The notes under the pieces were generated by a model. That model worked only from the letters and a program-made list of their open reading frames with translations, ran no database searches and was not told the DNA's origin. Below, in pieces: positions 25,779 to 35,680 of a DNA stretch of 64,000 bases; the first letter of the stretch is position 1, and each line of letters starts with the position of its first letter. Made by a program: the position numbers and the translations under genes. This DNA comes from Bacteroidales bacterium (GTDB lineage Bacteria > Bacteroidota > Bacteroidia > Bacteroidales > TTA-H9), in contig JAUSOY010000078.1 of NCBI GenBank assembly GCA_030656615.1, positions 1 through 64,000 of the forward strand, read 5' to 3'.

Positions 25779-28296
25779 CCGGAAATTTTTTAAAATATTT
25801 ATCTATCAGAGAATATAAGTCATTTATTTGAACAGGTTTCAGTAAAAAATCGCTAAACGATTGATGATGAATTTCATCAATTTCGCTTCCCATGCCGGAG
25901 GCTGAAACCGCAATTACAGGGATATCAGCGGTCGGAGGATGATTCTTGATACGTATATTGGCTTCAATACCATTCAATACTGGCATTCGAACATCCATAA
26001 GAATGAGATCAGGCTGATGAATAAGTGCTTTTTCACAGGCTTCGATACCATTTGATGCCTCAATTATTTCAATTCCTGAGCCTTCAAGCATTCCACTAAT
26101 TAAATCACGATTCAATTTGATATCATCCACAGCCAATAATTTCTTGCCTCGATAAAAAATCATGGAAGACTGAAATTCAGAATTATTACTTTCCAATTCA
26201 TCAGAAAACTCATTCGAATATCGAATATTTCCAAAATGCAAGGAAAATGTACTACCAATTCCCTTTTGTGAATCAAGAATAATAGTACCACCCAGAATCT
26301 GAACGAGACGTTTGGTAATGCTTAATCCGAGTCCCGTCCCTTGCGAGCCCTTTACATTTGGATCGCTTCCGCGGTAAAATTTTTCAAATACTTTTTCTTT
26401 TTCAGATTCATCAATGCCCGGACCGGTATCAGAAATTGAAATAATCATCTGCATACGTTCATTATCAATAATATGAAAGGATGACCGAATTTCAACGAAG
26501 CCTTCTTTCGTATAATTAACGGCATTACCAATAAGATTAAACATTATTTGCCGAAAGCGAATTTCATCCATAAAAATGATTTTCGGGAAATCAGGATCGG
26601 TAATTATACTTAGTTTCAATGATTTTTCATTGGCTTTAGAACTGAAAATGGTGTATAAATCTTCTAATACCCGTTTAAAATTCATTTGTGAAATCAGTAT
26701 TTCAAGTTTTCCGGCCTCTACTCTTGCCAGGTCAAGAATATCATTGATAATTGTAAGTAAAATTTTTCCGCTGGATGTTATCGCAGAAACATATTTTACT
26801 CCTTTATCATCCAATGGACGGTTTTTAAGTATTTCAGAAAATCCGAGAATAGAATTTAAAGGTGTACGGATTTCGTGGCTCATATTTGCAAGAAATTCTG
26901 TTTTAGCCCGATTTGCATCCTGAGCTTTATCGCGTGCTATCACCAAATCGATGGCATGCTTTTGTAATTCATTTCTGGCTTCTTCAATTTCAGCGTTTTT
27001 CCGGGCTAAAATTTTTGCAGACTTTCTTTTATTGATATATCCAAGATATGCAAATAATCCTATAAGAAAAACAATAGCAATAGCCAACGAAAAAATCAAT
27101 CGCTGCCTTTGTATAATAAGCTTATTAAAATCATCGAGACTCTTCAGGAGTTCTATTTCTTTCCTGTTTTTCTCCGTTTCGTATACCGTTTGCATATTTG
27201 CAATTGAACGCTGACTATTTTCATTGATGATGCTGTCACGATAGATAAAAGCCGTTTCAGAATGACTTAAGGCCAAACGAAAATTTCCAAGGCTTTTAAA
27301 AACGAGACCAAGGGCTTTATGAGCCTCGTATATCTGCGATCGTGACCGAAGTTTATTATTGATTATCAATACTCTTTCGAGGTGAATGATAGCAGAATCA
27401 TACATTCGCATTTCTAAATACGCCTGAGCTATGTTTAGATGGCATTCGCCTATATAATGAACCTCATTGACTGTTTGGAATAATTTTAGAGATTCCTGAA
27501 AATGATCCAAAGCATTATTTGGTTCTTTTAGTTCGAGGAAAATCTTCCCGAGATCACTTAAGCAAATACCAATACCTTTATCACTCTTTATCAACGAATT
27601 ATACTCCAAAGATTCTCCATAATACTTAAGTGCGGAAACATAATCGCCCTTTGATTTATATACATTTCCTATATTATTTAAGTTAATGGCTATTCCTAAT
27701 TTACTGCCAATTTCCCTTTCGAGTTTAATGCTGTATTCGAAAGAGCGTTTTGCTTCCTCCAGATTTCCATTCAGGTAATGAATATTGCCTATACTATTCA
27801 AGGCAATAGCTGTACTGTGTTTATCATCCAAACTATCACTAATCCTGAGGGCTTTAACATGATAGGTCATTGCCTGTTTATAATCGTCCAGACGACGATA
27901 AACGGTACCAATATTATTCAATGAAATGGCCTCAAGGGATGGATTTTGAATATCTACAGATAATGCTAGTGCTTTTTGATGATAACGTATTGATTTGCCA
28001 TAATTACCAGATTTTCGAAAGTCCTCTCCAATTTGATTAAATAAGTCTATTAAATCTTTTTCTTTTCCCAGATCTTTAACCAATTGAATAATTTCAGGGA
28101 GGCTAGCATCCGGTAGAATTTGTTCAGCACTGTTTTCGTTTTTTTTTACTTCACTTAAAATCCGATGCAAAATAGCAGAGTCGGCTTTTGCCTTTGTTTG
28201 AGCATGGCTAAACGAATGCAATTCAAAAATTGACAGAATAATAAAGCAAATAATTAATCTCACGGGCAAACCGGCATGTGCATTCCTGGGGATCAT
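25756..28296 (-). CDS. TPR-containing hybrid histidine kinase
   Basis: 846 residues. A signal anchor (about 11-32) leads into seven or so tetratricopeptide repeats (about 85-365, e.g. AISLNNIGTVYRRLDDYKQA) in the periplasm, a membrane helix (400-420) and a coiled coil. HisKA follows with His474 (ANMSHEIRTPLNS), then HATPase (GNAVNYTKEG, GTGLGLSI), and a C-terminal receiver (about 700-835) with LMDVRMPVLNGIEA. It lies 19 bases after the sigma-54 regulator gene and overlaps galK. TPR histidine kinases are common in Bacteroidota; the ligand is unknown. Confidence 0.92.
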   Translation of the reverse strand: MIPRNAHAGLPVRLIICFIILSIFELHSFSHAQTKAKADSAILHRILSEVKKNENSAEQILPDASLPEIIQLVKDLGKEKDLIDLFNQIGEDFRKSGNYGKSIRYHQKALALSVDIQNPSLEAISLNNIGTVYRRLDDYKQAMTYHVKALRISDSLDDKHSTAIALNSIGNIHYLNGNLEEAKRSFEYSIKLEREIGSKLGIAINLNNIGNVYKSKGDYVSALKYYGESLEYNSLIKSDKGIGICLSDLGKIFLELKEPNNALDHFQESLKLFQTVNEVHYIGECHLNIAQAYLEMRMYDSAIIHLERVLIINNKLRSRSQIYEAHKALGLVFKSLGNFRLALSHSETAFIYRDSIINENSQRSIANMQTVYETEKNRKEIELLKSLDDFNKLIIQRQRLIFSLAIAIVFLIGLFAYLGYINKRKSAKILARKNAEIEEARNELQKHAIDLVIARDKAQDANRAKTEFLANMSHEIRTPLNSILGFSEILKNRPLDDKGVKYVSAITSSGKILLTIINDILDLARVEAGKLEILISQMNFKRVLEDLYTIFSSKANEKSLKLSIITDPDFPKIIFMDEIRFRQIMFNLIGNAVNYTKEGFVEIRSSFHIIDNERMQMIISISDTGPGIDESEKEKVFEKFYRGSDPNVKGSQGTGLGLSITKRLVQILGGTIILDSQKGIGSTFSLHFGNIRYSNEFSDELESNNSEFQSSMIFYRGKKLLAVDDIKLNRDLISGMLEGSGIEIIEASNGIEACEKALIHQPDLILMDVRMPVLNGIEANIRIKNHPPTADIPVIAVSASGMGSEIDEIHHQSFSDFLLKPVQINDLYSLIDKYFKKFPDGSPPVV

Positions 28297-28315
28297 TATC
28301 CGGGTTTCTTAGATA

Positions 28316-29662
28316 CTACTCAAGACCTTCGTCTTTAATCAGGTTATAAATACTTGACTTTCCAACATCAAGTACTTCGGCTACCTTAGACACTTTATTT
28401 CCATATTTTTTCAAATAATGCTTAATAATCTGAGTATGATATTCACGCATAGTCATTTCTTCATTCAGCATTGAGTCTATTTCACTGGTAGCATTAAAAA
28501 TAATGTGCTCCTTATCTATCACATCCTTATTGGTCATAATGGCTGCAAGTTCAACCACTGCTTTAAGTTCTCTGACGTTCCCAGGGAACGAATACTTTCT
28601 CAATTTTTCCTGAGCTTCAGAGGTCAGCTTAAGCTGTGGCATTTTGTTTTTTGAACAAAAGTCTTCGGCAAATGAGCGTGCAAGAATGATGATATCGTTA
28701 TCCCTTTCACGAATAGGTGGTAAAATTATAGGCAAACCCAATAATCGGTAATATAAATCTTCTCTGAAAAATCCTTTTTTGACTTCTTCTGCAAGGTTTT
28801 TATGTGTTGCCACAATCAAGCGGGTATCAAGTTTTACAGTATTATTGCCCCCGATACGGGTTACTTCTTCTTCTTGAATAACCCGAAGGAGTTTAGTTTG
28901 CATATTTAAATCCATATCACCTATTTCGTCAAAGAAAAGTGTACCACCATTGGCTTCTTCAAATTTCCCGGCTCTTCGGGTAGCGGCATCGGTATATGCT
29001 CCTTTCTCATGACCAAATAACTCGCTTTCAATTAATTCGCGAGGAATAGCCGAAACATTGACTGCAACAAAGGGGGCGTTTTTACGCGGACTATTGTAAT
29101 GAATGGCTTTAGCTACCAACTCTTTACCAGTTCCAGTTTCACCGGTGATGCTTACCGTAATATTTGTTTTAATGGCTTTGTCGATCAATCCAAAAACTCC
29201 AATAATTCCTTTACTTTGACCTTTAATCAGGTTCTCGTATTTAAATTTCTTACCAATTTCAAGTTCAAGTTCATTGATTTTCTTAATCATTGTAAGCTTT
29301 TCCTTGATGTCAGTCAATGCTTTCCATAACCTCTGGAATATATCTTCGTCCTTGATAATATAGTCGTAAGCACCTTCTTTTAAAAGGTCAACTGCGATTT
29401 TCATGTCATGCTGTGAAGAAACGATAATGATGGGTATATCTTTATCCATTTCCTTAATTTTCCGCATTACCTGCAAACCTGACATTCCTGGAAGATTATA
29501 ATCCAGACAAATAAGAGATGGATTTTTATACAGATTATCAAGGGTTTTCTTTCCATCAGGAAAAACCTCAACATCATAATCCGGATTAAGGGTTATATGA
29601 AACTTAAGTGTTTTCGCAAATAAAGGGTCATCATCAACAACAAATATTTTAAGAGGATCCAT
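28316..29662 (-). CDS. Sigma-54-type response regulator with altered GAFTGA loop
   Basis: 448 residues: receiver (1-120, Asp54 in LDYNLPGMSGL), AAA+ domain with Walker A GETGTGKE, and a C-terminal Fis-like helix-turn-helix (VSKVAEVLDVGKSSIYNLIK). The loop that contacts sigma-54 reads GAYTDA (221-226) rather than GAFTGA. The receiver's conserved Lys-Pro is Lys-Asp (IIKDED). Co-transcribed with the TPR kinase and galK, it may control the glycogen genes directly upstream; this is positional inference. Confidence 0.88.
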   Translation of the reverse strand: MDPLKIFVVDDDPLFAKTLKFHITLNPDYDVEVFPDGKKTLDNLYKNPSLICLDYNLPGMSGLQVMRKIKEMDKDIPIIIVSSQHDMKIAVDLLKEGAYDYIIKDEDIFQRLWKALTDIKEKLTMIKKINELELEIGKKFKYENLIKGQSKGIIGVFGLIDKAIKTNITVSITGETGTGKELVAKAIHYNSPRKNAPFVAVNVSAIPRELIESELFGHEKGAYTDAATRRAGKFEEANGGTLFFDEIGDMDLNMQTKLLRVIQEEEVTRIGGNNTVKLDTRLIVATHKNLAEEVKKGFFREDLYYRLLGLPIILPPIRERDNDIIILARSFAEDFCSKNKMPQLKLTSEAQEKLRKYSFPGNVRELKAVVELAAIMTNKDVIDKEHIIFNATSEIDSMLNEEMTMREYHTQIIKHYLKKYGNKVSKVAEVLDVGKSSIYNLIKDEGLE

Positions 29663-29759
29663 AGGTCATGAGTTTAGACAAATATACTACCAATATTAAT
29701 GCATTCCAATATTTGGACAGCATTTTTGTGTACGAATATTTCCAAATAAAGTTTCAGGT

Positions 29760-32700
29760 TTATAACCAACGTACCAATCTAAAATCTTGACGATGTGGTA
29801 ATAAAGGATGAACCGGATAAAGTCGGAATGCATAATCGTAAACGCCTGCGTTAGCAATGACTAAACTGCAGCCAAAACTTACCGTATTATCTGGTAATAA
29901 GGTCGGTTTCAAAGTTTCGGAAAATAGTATTTTCTCTACCTTTCCATTCACTTTACGACCAAATATAACTTCAATACCTATTTCGTTGTATTTAATTTCG
30001 CCCGTTTCAAGTATTAGTTCAGCTGTAAACTGGTCACCTTGCTTCATGGCCTTTCCTGCTGTTCCATGGGTGTTACTTTTGATCAAATGAATATCGTCCC
30101 AGGCTCTTACAATTTTACGTTTCCATGCAGCCAGCAAGCGGGCATTTTCAAAATCATTTGCTTGCAACAGCGCACCACGCTCGAAAAGCTTACTATAAAA
30201 CTGCTCATAGTAATCATCGATCATACGTTTCATTGTATAATTAGGAGCTATATGGGCAATAGTATTTTTAATATGGGCAATCCATTTACTGGATATACCA
30301 TTCCATGCTGTATCGTAATATGTTGGAACAATATCTTCTTCGAGCGTATTATATATAATTTCAGCATCTAACTCATCCTGAAACTGGTGATTTTCATACG
30401 TTTGTTGTTCTTTAAGAGCCCAACCGGCACCTGGTTTATAACCTTCGGCCCACCATCCGTCTAAAACACTAAAGTTTACAACTCCATTCATCACCGCTTT
30501 TTCACCACTTGTTCCTGATGCCTCTAAAGGACGGGTCGGTGTATTCAACCAAATATCCACGCCTCTTACAAGAAATTTTGCTAATTCCATATCATAGTTC
30601 TCAATAAACAGGATGCGGCCGATAAAATCGGGCATTTTGGCAATTTCCATGATGCGTTTTATTAAATCCTGACCGGCTTTATCGTGCGGATGTGCTTTAC
30701 CTGCAAATATAAATTGAACCGGATACCTGGGATTATTCACAATTTTTGCCAGTCTTTCTAAATTTGAAAATAATAGGTGTGCTCTTTTATAAGTGGCAAA
30801 ACGACGGGCAAAACCAATTGTTAATGCTTCAGAACGCAATCCATCGAGAGTTTTGAATATCATTTTAGGATTTTCCTGACGCCGGGTCATATCATCATTA
30901 ACTCTTTTTCTGATAAACTGGGTCAATTGTTGCTTTTGCTTGATACGCTCGGCCCAGATTTCATCATCGCTTACATTATAAATCTTTTTCCAGAAAGAAG
31001 TATTTGATTGGTCATTGATATACTCTGCACCAAAATGCAGTGCGTAAAACTGTTGCCAGCTTTTAGATGTCCAGGTTGGAAGATGTACGCCATTGGTTAC
31101 ATAACCAATGTGCAGTTCTTCAGCAAAATATCCTGGGAATAAATCGGCAAACATTTCGCGGGAAACTCTTCCATGGATTCGGCTAACCCCATTTACTTCC
31201 TGCGAAAGATTAATCGCCAATATACTTACTGAGAATTTCTCTGCAGTATTTCCTTCCTGCATTCGACCGAGATTCATAAATGTATCCCAGGTAATATTCA
31301 ATCGGTCAGCAAAATGTGGAATATATGCGCGTAATAAATCTTCACTAAAAGCATCATGACCCGCGGGCACTGGAGTATGCGTTGTAAACAAACTCGTTGA
31401 ACGAACTGCTTCTACTGCCTGGTAAAAAGATAATTTTTCATTCTGAACAAAATCCTTCAATCGCTCCAATGTGCTGAAAGCGGCATGGCCTTCATTCAGG
31501 TGATAAATATCCGGATTAATATTTAATTCATGAATTAAGCGGATTCCACCTATTCCAAGTAACAATTCCTGTTTTAACCTGTTTTCCCAATCTCCACCAT
31601 AAAGTTGGTGTGTAACACTGCGATCAGCATCATTATTTTCGTGGATATCCGTATCAAGCAGGAAAAGAGGAATTCGCCCAACATCAAGTCGCCACACTTT
31701 TGCGTACAATGTACGGCCGGGCAAAGCTATAGAGATCATAATCCACTTGCCTTGCTTATCCCGTACAGGCAAGAGTGGCATATGGGTAAATTTTTGAGGG
31801 ATAAGCTTCGCAAATTGATCACCAAAAGCAGAAATTTCCTGAGTAAAATACCCAAAACGATAAAGAAGTCCGATAGCTACCATGTTTTTATTTGTATCAG
31901 AAGCTTCTTTCAAATAATCGCCGGCCAACACTCCTAATCCACCCGAAAAAATCTTTACCGTATCATGAAGACCATATTCCATGCTAAAATATGCGACCCT
32001 TCCTCCTACCGGATTTACGGCTGCTGCCATATAATTATCGAACTTTTCCATCACGGCATCCAGCTTTTCAATGAATTCAGGATTCATTTCCAGGCTTTTT
32101 AATACATCGTATGGCAGAGCTTCAATCATGGCTATGGGATTGCTTTTCAACTCATACCATAATTCTTTATCAATGACCTCAAATAATTCGATGGCGTCGA
32201 AATTCCATGACCACCAAAGATTTTTTGAAAGGCGGAGAAGTCCGCTAATTCGTTCGGGTATGGCAGGATCGACAAATACTTTTCTCCATTCAGGTGCAAC
32301 ACTGACTTTTCGGGCAGCCATAGGAATAACTTCCACTGCTTTTTTATATCTGAACTGATCGCTGCGCGATTCTGCTTTCTCTAAGGCCGCATTATATGCC
32401 ATCCGGTAATATCCATCCATTTGCGACCAGGCAAAGCTATCAGCCGTTTTAAATGCCTTGTCGATTACCTTAATGGCGTCCGCCTTATTTTTAAGGACAC
32501 ACTCGGAAAGTGTTCGTGCGAGTGTGTCACTCAGTTCCCAATAATTTTCCTCTGTGCGACTTAAAACCCTTACTTCCTGTGTCTTATCACCGAAATGAGT
32601 TTTCATCCACATACCAAAACCCGCAAATGTTGTTGTAATGGTTGGTACTCCAAAGGCGATACTCTCGAGTGGTGTATAACCCCATGGCTCATAATATGAA

Positions 32701-34001
32701 GGAAAAACCGACAAATCGAAACCCGGAAGCAATTCATAATACGTTTTATTGAATAGGCCGTCGAAACCATCCAGAAATGCCGGTACAAAAATCAGTTTTA
32801 CACTCCCGGAGGAATTATCAAAGCCACTGGCTTTCAATCTGCTTAATATATGATCTTGTTCGGGTTCGAAGAGTCCATGTGTTAATATTCGATTATTCAT
32901 GGGAACTGCTTCGATTCCGGAAGATATTTTATCAAGCAGTTCTTTTCTGGGACCGGATTGATTAGCCGGAATCATTATCCATGCGATAAACTGACGGGGC
33001 CCATCGTATAATTTAGCTACTTTAAGAATGGTATCTACAAACAAATCAAGACCCTTATTTCTGAATTCATAGCGCCCACTAGTAACAACAAAAAAAGCAT
33101 CATCCTGAATTTTCTGACCTAATAATGCGGAAGAAACCGTTTGTAAAATTTCCCTGGAAGAATTTCGCGCCTCTTTATATGTGTCAATATTTAATATTTG
33201 CTGTTTATCAAAGCCATTGGGTGTTATAAAATCGACATCCCGACCAAAGAATTTTTTACATTCAGCAGCGGTAATTTCTGAAACAGTTGTAAGGATATCA
33301 GCCTGATGCGCTGCAATTTTTTCCAATGAAAACTTCGATGTTACACCCAAGTCGCGTGCCACCTGAGCCGGGATATATTGCTGTAAATCTTTATATAAAG
33401 CCCATCCGTTTCCTGCTGCACTCCTTCCCAAAACGGTTGCGTGGGTAGTAAAAACAGTACCAATCTGCGGTACTTTATCCCTAAGATATAATATTCCGGC
33501 CCCGGTCATCCATTCATGAAATTGAGCGAGAATCCGGTCGTGGCTGGTCAGATTGTGTTCGTAAAAACTTTCTATGACTTTTCCAGCAGCATACCCAAAT
33601 AATAAAGGTTCTAGGTAATCCCATTGTCCGGTCAGTGAATCCAATCCGTATTTTTCCCAGAAGGTGGCCAAAATGGTATCCTTTTGTGAAAAATACTGGG
33701 TAAAGTCAACCAATATTGCAATGCCGTCGGCGGCCGTTTTAAACCGGCCAACTCTGATTTTTAATCCTTCCTTGGCTGCACTTTCGACCCAGGTTTTAAA
33801 TAAGCTGTCGTCCTGCACAAAATAGGGATTTCGATGCGTTTCTTTCCATACATCCGGACCGATAAACAAATAATTATCGCCCATTTCATTAATGAATCCT
33901 GGTGCTTTTGTGCTAATAACAGTATATATACCACCTACTTTATTACATACTTCCCAGCTTACTTCAAAAACATAATCCGGGTTGATTATTTTCTTTGCCA
34001 T
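29760..34001 (-). CDS. Glycogen synthase (GT3-like) fused to alpha-glucan phosphorylase
   Basis: 1413 residues in two enzymes. Residues 1 to about 560 resemble GT3 glycogen synthases: VFEVSWEVCNKVGGIYTVIS at the start, FHEWMTGAGILYL, TTHATVLGRS, ITPNGFD and FPSYYEPWGYTPLESIAFG. From about 575 to the end it is a DUF3417-type alpha-glucan phosphorylase: LLRLSKNLWWSW, YFSMEYGLHD, HLNEGHAAF and the pyridoxal-phosphate lysine in EASGTSGEKAVMNG. One polypeptide thus carries a chain-building and a chain-degrading enzyme. It sits between GH57, GT4 and debranching genes upstream and a two-component pair downstream. The substrate is inferred to be glycogen. Confidence 0.92.
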   Translation of the reverse strand: MAKKIINPDYVFEVSWEVCNKVGGIYTVISTKAPGFINEMGDNYLFIGPDVWKETHRNPYFVQDDSLFKTWVESAAKEGLKIRVGRFKTAADGIAILVDFTQYFSQKDTILATFWEKYGLDSLTGQWDYLEPLLFGYAAGKVIESFYEHNLTSHDRILAQFHEWMTGAGILYLRDKVPQIGTVFTTHATVLGRSAAGNGWALYKDLQQYIPAQVARDLGVTSKFSLEKIAAHQADILTTVSEITAAECKKFFGRDVDFITPNGFDKQQILNIDTYKEARNSSREILQTVSSALLGQKIQDDAFFVVTSGRYEFRNKGLDLFVDTILKVAKLYDGPRQFIAWIMIPANQSGPRKELLDKISSGIEAVPMNNRILTHGLFEPEQDHILSRLKASGFDNSSGSVKLIFVPAFLDGFDGLFNKTYYELLPGFDLSVFPSYYEPWGYTPLESIAFGVPTITTTFAGFGMWMKTHFGDKTQEVRVLSRTEENYWELSDTLARTLSECVLKNKADAIKVIDKAFKTADSFAWSQMDGYYRMAYNAALEKAESRSDQFRYKKAVEVIPMAARKVSVAPEWRKVFVDPAIPERISGLLRLSKNLWWSWNFDAIELFEVIDKELWYELKSNPIAMIEALPYDVLKSLEMNPEFIEKLDAVMEKFDNYMAAAVNPVGGRVAYFSMEYGLHDTVKIFSGGLGVLAGDYLKEASDTNKNMVAIGLLYRFGYFTQEISAFGDQFAKLIPQKFTHMPLLPVRDKQGKWIMISIALPGRTLYAKVWRLDVGRIPLFLLDTDIHENNDADRSVTHQLYGGDWENRLKQELLLGIGGIRLIHELNINPDIYHLNEGHAAFSTLERLKDFVQNEKLSFYQAVEAVRSTSLFTTHTPVPAGHDAFSEDLLRAYIPHFADRLNITWDTFMNLGRMQEGNTAEKFSVSILAINLSQEVNGVSRIHGRVSREMFADLFPGYFAEELHIGYVTNGVHLPTWTSKSWQQFYALHFGAEYINDQSNTSFWKKIYNVSDDEIWAERIKQKQQLTQFIRKRVNDDMTRRQENPKMIFKTLDGLRSEALTIGFARRFATYKRAHLLFSNLERLAKIVNNPRYPVQFIFAGKAHPHDKAGQDLIKRIMEIAKMPDFIGRILFIENYDMELAKFLVRGVDIWLNTPTRPLEASGTSGEKAVMNGVVNFSVLDGWWAEGYKPGAGWALKEQQTYENHQFQDELDAEIIYNTLEEDIVPTYYDTAWNGISSKWIAHIKNTIAHIAPNYTMKRMIDDYYEQFYSKLFERGALLQANDFENARLLAAWKRKIVRAWDDIHLIKSNTHGTAGKAMKQGDQFTAELILETGEIKYNEIGIEVIFGRKVNGKVEKILFSETLKPTLLPDNTVSFGCSLVIANAGVYDYAFRLYPVHPLLPHRQDFRLVRWL

Positions 34002-34035
34002 AGTTTTATCAATTATTTCGATCTCGCAAATTTCT

Positions 34036-35559
34036 CTATTTTTCGCCTGTTAGTTTCTCTAAAACATACTTGACAGCAATCTTAACATCTGTTTTTGATG
34101 GTTTCTTTGCCTCAAGTTCCTGATTTATGCTTTTTTCCATTCTGATTCCCAGACTCTTGAAAATTTTATTTCTAAAATCCATTGAAAGATTTTGGATAGC
34201 ATGTGCCAATAATCGGGGTTCAACATCCTTTAATAACACTTTAATTCTTGCAACTGTCAAGATATCAATCCGTGCAATAAGAAGACTTTCGTCTCCGTGA
34301 ATTTTCTTGTTCCTTTTTATTGTTTGTAGCACGTTCGAATCCATAGCACTTTCAATACTCTCATTTTCTATTCGGCCCAATGATTTGCAACGCAATTCAA
34401 AATCTGACAATACATTCATATAGTTAATGAAGGCTTCATAGGGTGAAGCATATGGATTGAAGTACTTATGCACTTCGCCATCCGAGAACCATTTTGTGCA
34501 CATGTAATAAAAATGATCGGAAGTCTGAAGTCTGAGCCAGTCATTTTGAAGGTCTTCATCGGTGCAGTTTTTCATACATTCTGCCAATTGGTAAAGTTTT
34601 CCTGAAGCATTGTCCTGGAGTTCGTTTCCTAACCATGCCGTAATATCTCTTTCTTCATCGGCCCATGAATTTGGATAAGGAACCTGAATGCCACCCGCCG
34701 ACTGGTACAATTTAGTAACCTGTGAAGGGGTATTCATTTGAAAATCCTTATGAAGAATTATTTCGTTAATAAGCGATCGAATAAAATCAAAAATTCCGGT
34801 TTCCGCCCATTGGTGTTCGCCTATCGTCTCATAATCCATGAAGAGATTAATTACTTTTTGATCGGGGTCTGTTACCTCGAGCCAATGAATAAATTTATCT
34901 GCATCGAGTGGCCAATCAGCCCAACTTTGATTTGAAAAACGGAAAGCAATATCATCTGATAATCTGAAATTCCGTAAAAGTACTTTCAATCGGGGAGTCT
35001 GGGAGGAATGATATACATAGTTAGGACTTTTCCAGCCTAAAACATGTTTGGCACCTTCAGCAAGTATGGTATCAAAACCCATATCTGATACCATTTGTCC
35101 GATATCATCAGAAAATATTAACTCAGTATTTCGAAAAGCTTTCGTTTTGTAGCCAAATAAACGTTCAATTTCACCGGAATGCATTTTTACCTGACGCTCA
35201 AACTCCTCTTTGTTTTTTAAAGATGCCAGTGAATGAGAATATGTTTCTGCTAAAAACTCAACGCAGCCCGTATCTGCCAAACGCTTAAAGCTTGATATAA
35301 CTTCCGGTGCATAAAGCTGTAGTTGTTCAAGGGCTGAACCACTGATTGAAAACGCGATTCGGAATTTTTTCCCAAAATGCTTAATCATTTCCAGAAACAT
35401 ATCATTGGCCGGCAAATAGCATTTTTCGGCCACCCGCTGAATGATATGCCGGTTTTGATAGTCATCGTAATAATAATGATCGGCACCGATATCAAAAAAA
35501 CGGTATGTTCTCAGTCTGAAAGGCTGATGAATCTGAAAATATATACAAACTGATTTCAT
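34036..35559 (-). CDS. Glycoside hydrolase family 57 protein
   Basis: 507 residues. It begins with the GH57 opening CIYFQIHQPFRLR. EFLAETYSHSLASL follows, and FRNTELIFSDDIGQ carries the presumed catalytic glutamate. LFMDYETIGEHQW is the later conserved region. No signal peptide, so cytoplasmic. The last 110 residues are helical and end in a lysine-rich segment. GH57 includes alpha-amylases, 4-alpha-glucanotransferases and branching enzymes; in this glycogen operon either an amylase or a transferase role fits. It lies 34 bases before the fusion gene. Confidence 0.88.
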   Translation of the reverse strand: MKSVCIYFQIHQPFRLRTYRFFDIGADHYYYDDYQNRHIIQRVAEKCYLPANDMFLEMIKHFGKKFRIAFSISGSALEQLQLYAPEVISSFKRLADTGCVEFLAETYSHSLASLKNKEEFERQVKMHSGEIERLFGYKTKAFRNTELIFSDDIGQMVSDMGFDTILAEGAKHVLGWKSPNYVYHSSQTPRLKVLLRNFRLSDDIAFRFSNQSWADWPLDADKFIHWLEVTDPDQKVINLFMDYETIGEHQWAETGIFDFIRSLINEIILHKDFQMNTPSQVTKLYQSAGGIQVPYPNSWADEERDITAWLGNELQDNASGKLYQLAECMKNCTDEDLQNDWLRLQTSDHFYYMCTKWFSDGEVHKYFNPYASPYEAFINYMNVLSDFELRCKSLGRIENESIESAMDSNVLQTIKRNKKIHGDESLLIARIDILTVARIKVLLKDVEPRLLAHAIQNLSMDFRNKIFKSLGIRMEKSINQELEAKKPSKTDVKIAVKYVLEKLTGEK

Positions 35560-35680
35560 TATAAATCGTATTTAGGTTTTATATTGGACCGGCCGACCGG
35601 ATATACTCATTTGTTTTGTTGAGAAATACTCTTGTACATAACTATATTTCAGGCACATAAATATCGTTATTGATAAATAA

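Noticed and set aside
26576-27214. Plus-strand frames opposite the TPR kinase gene
   Set aside because: Antisense to conserved HisKA/HATPase coding sequence.
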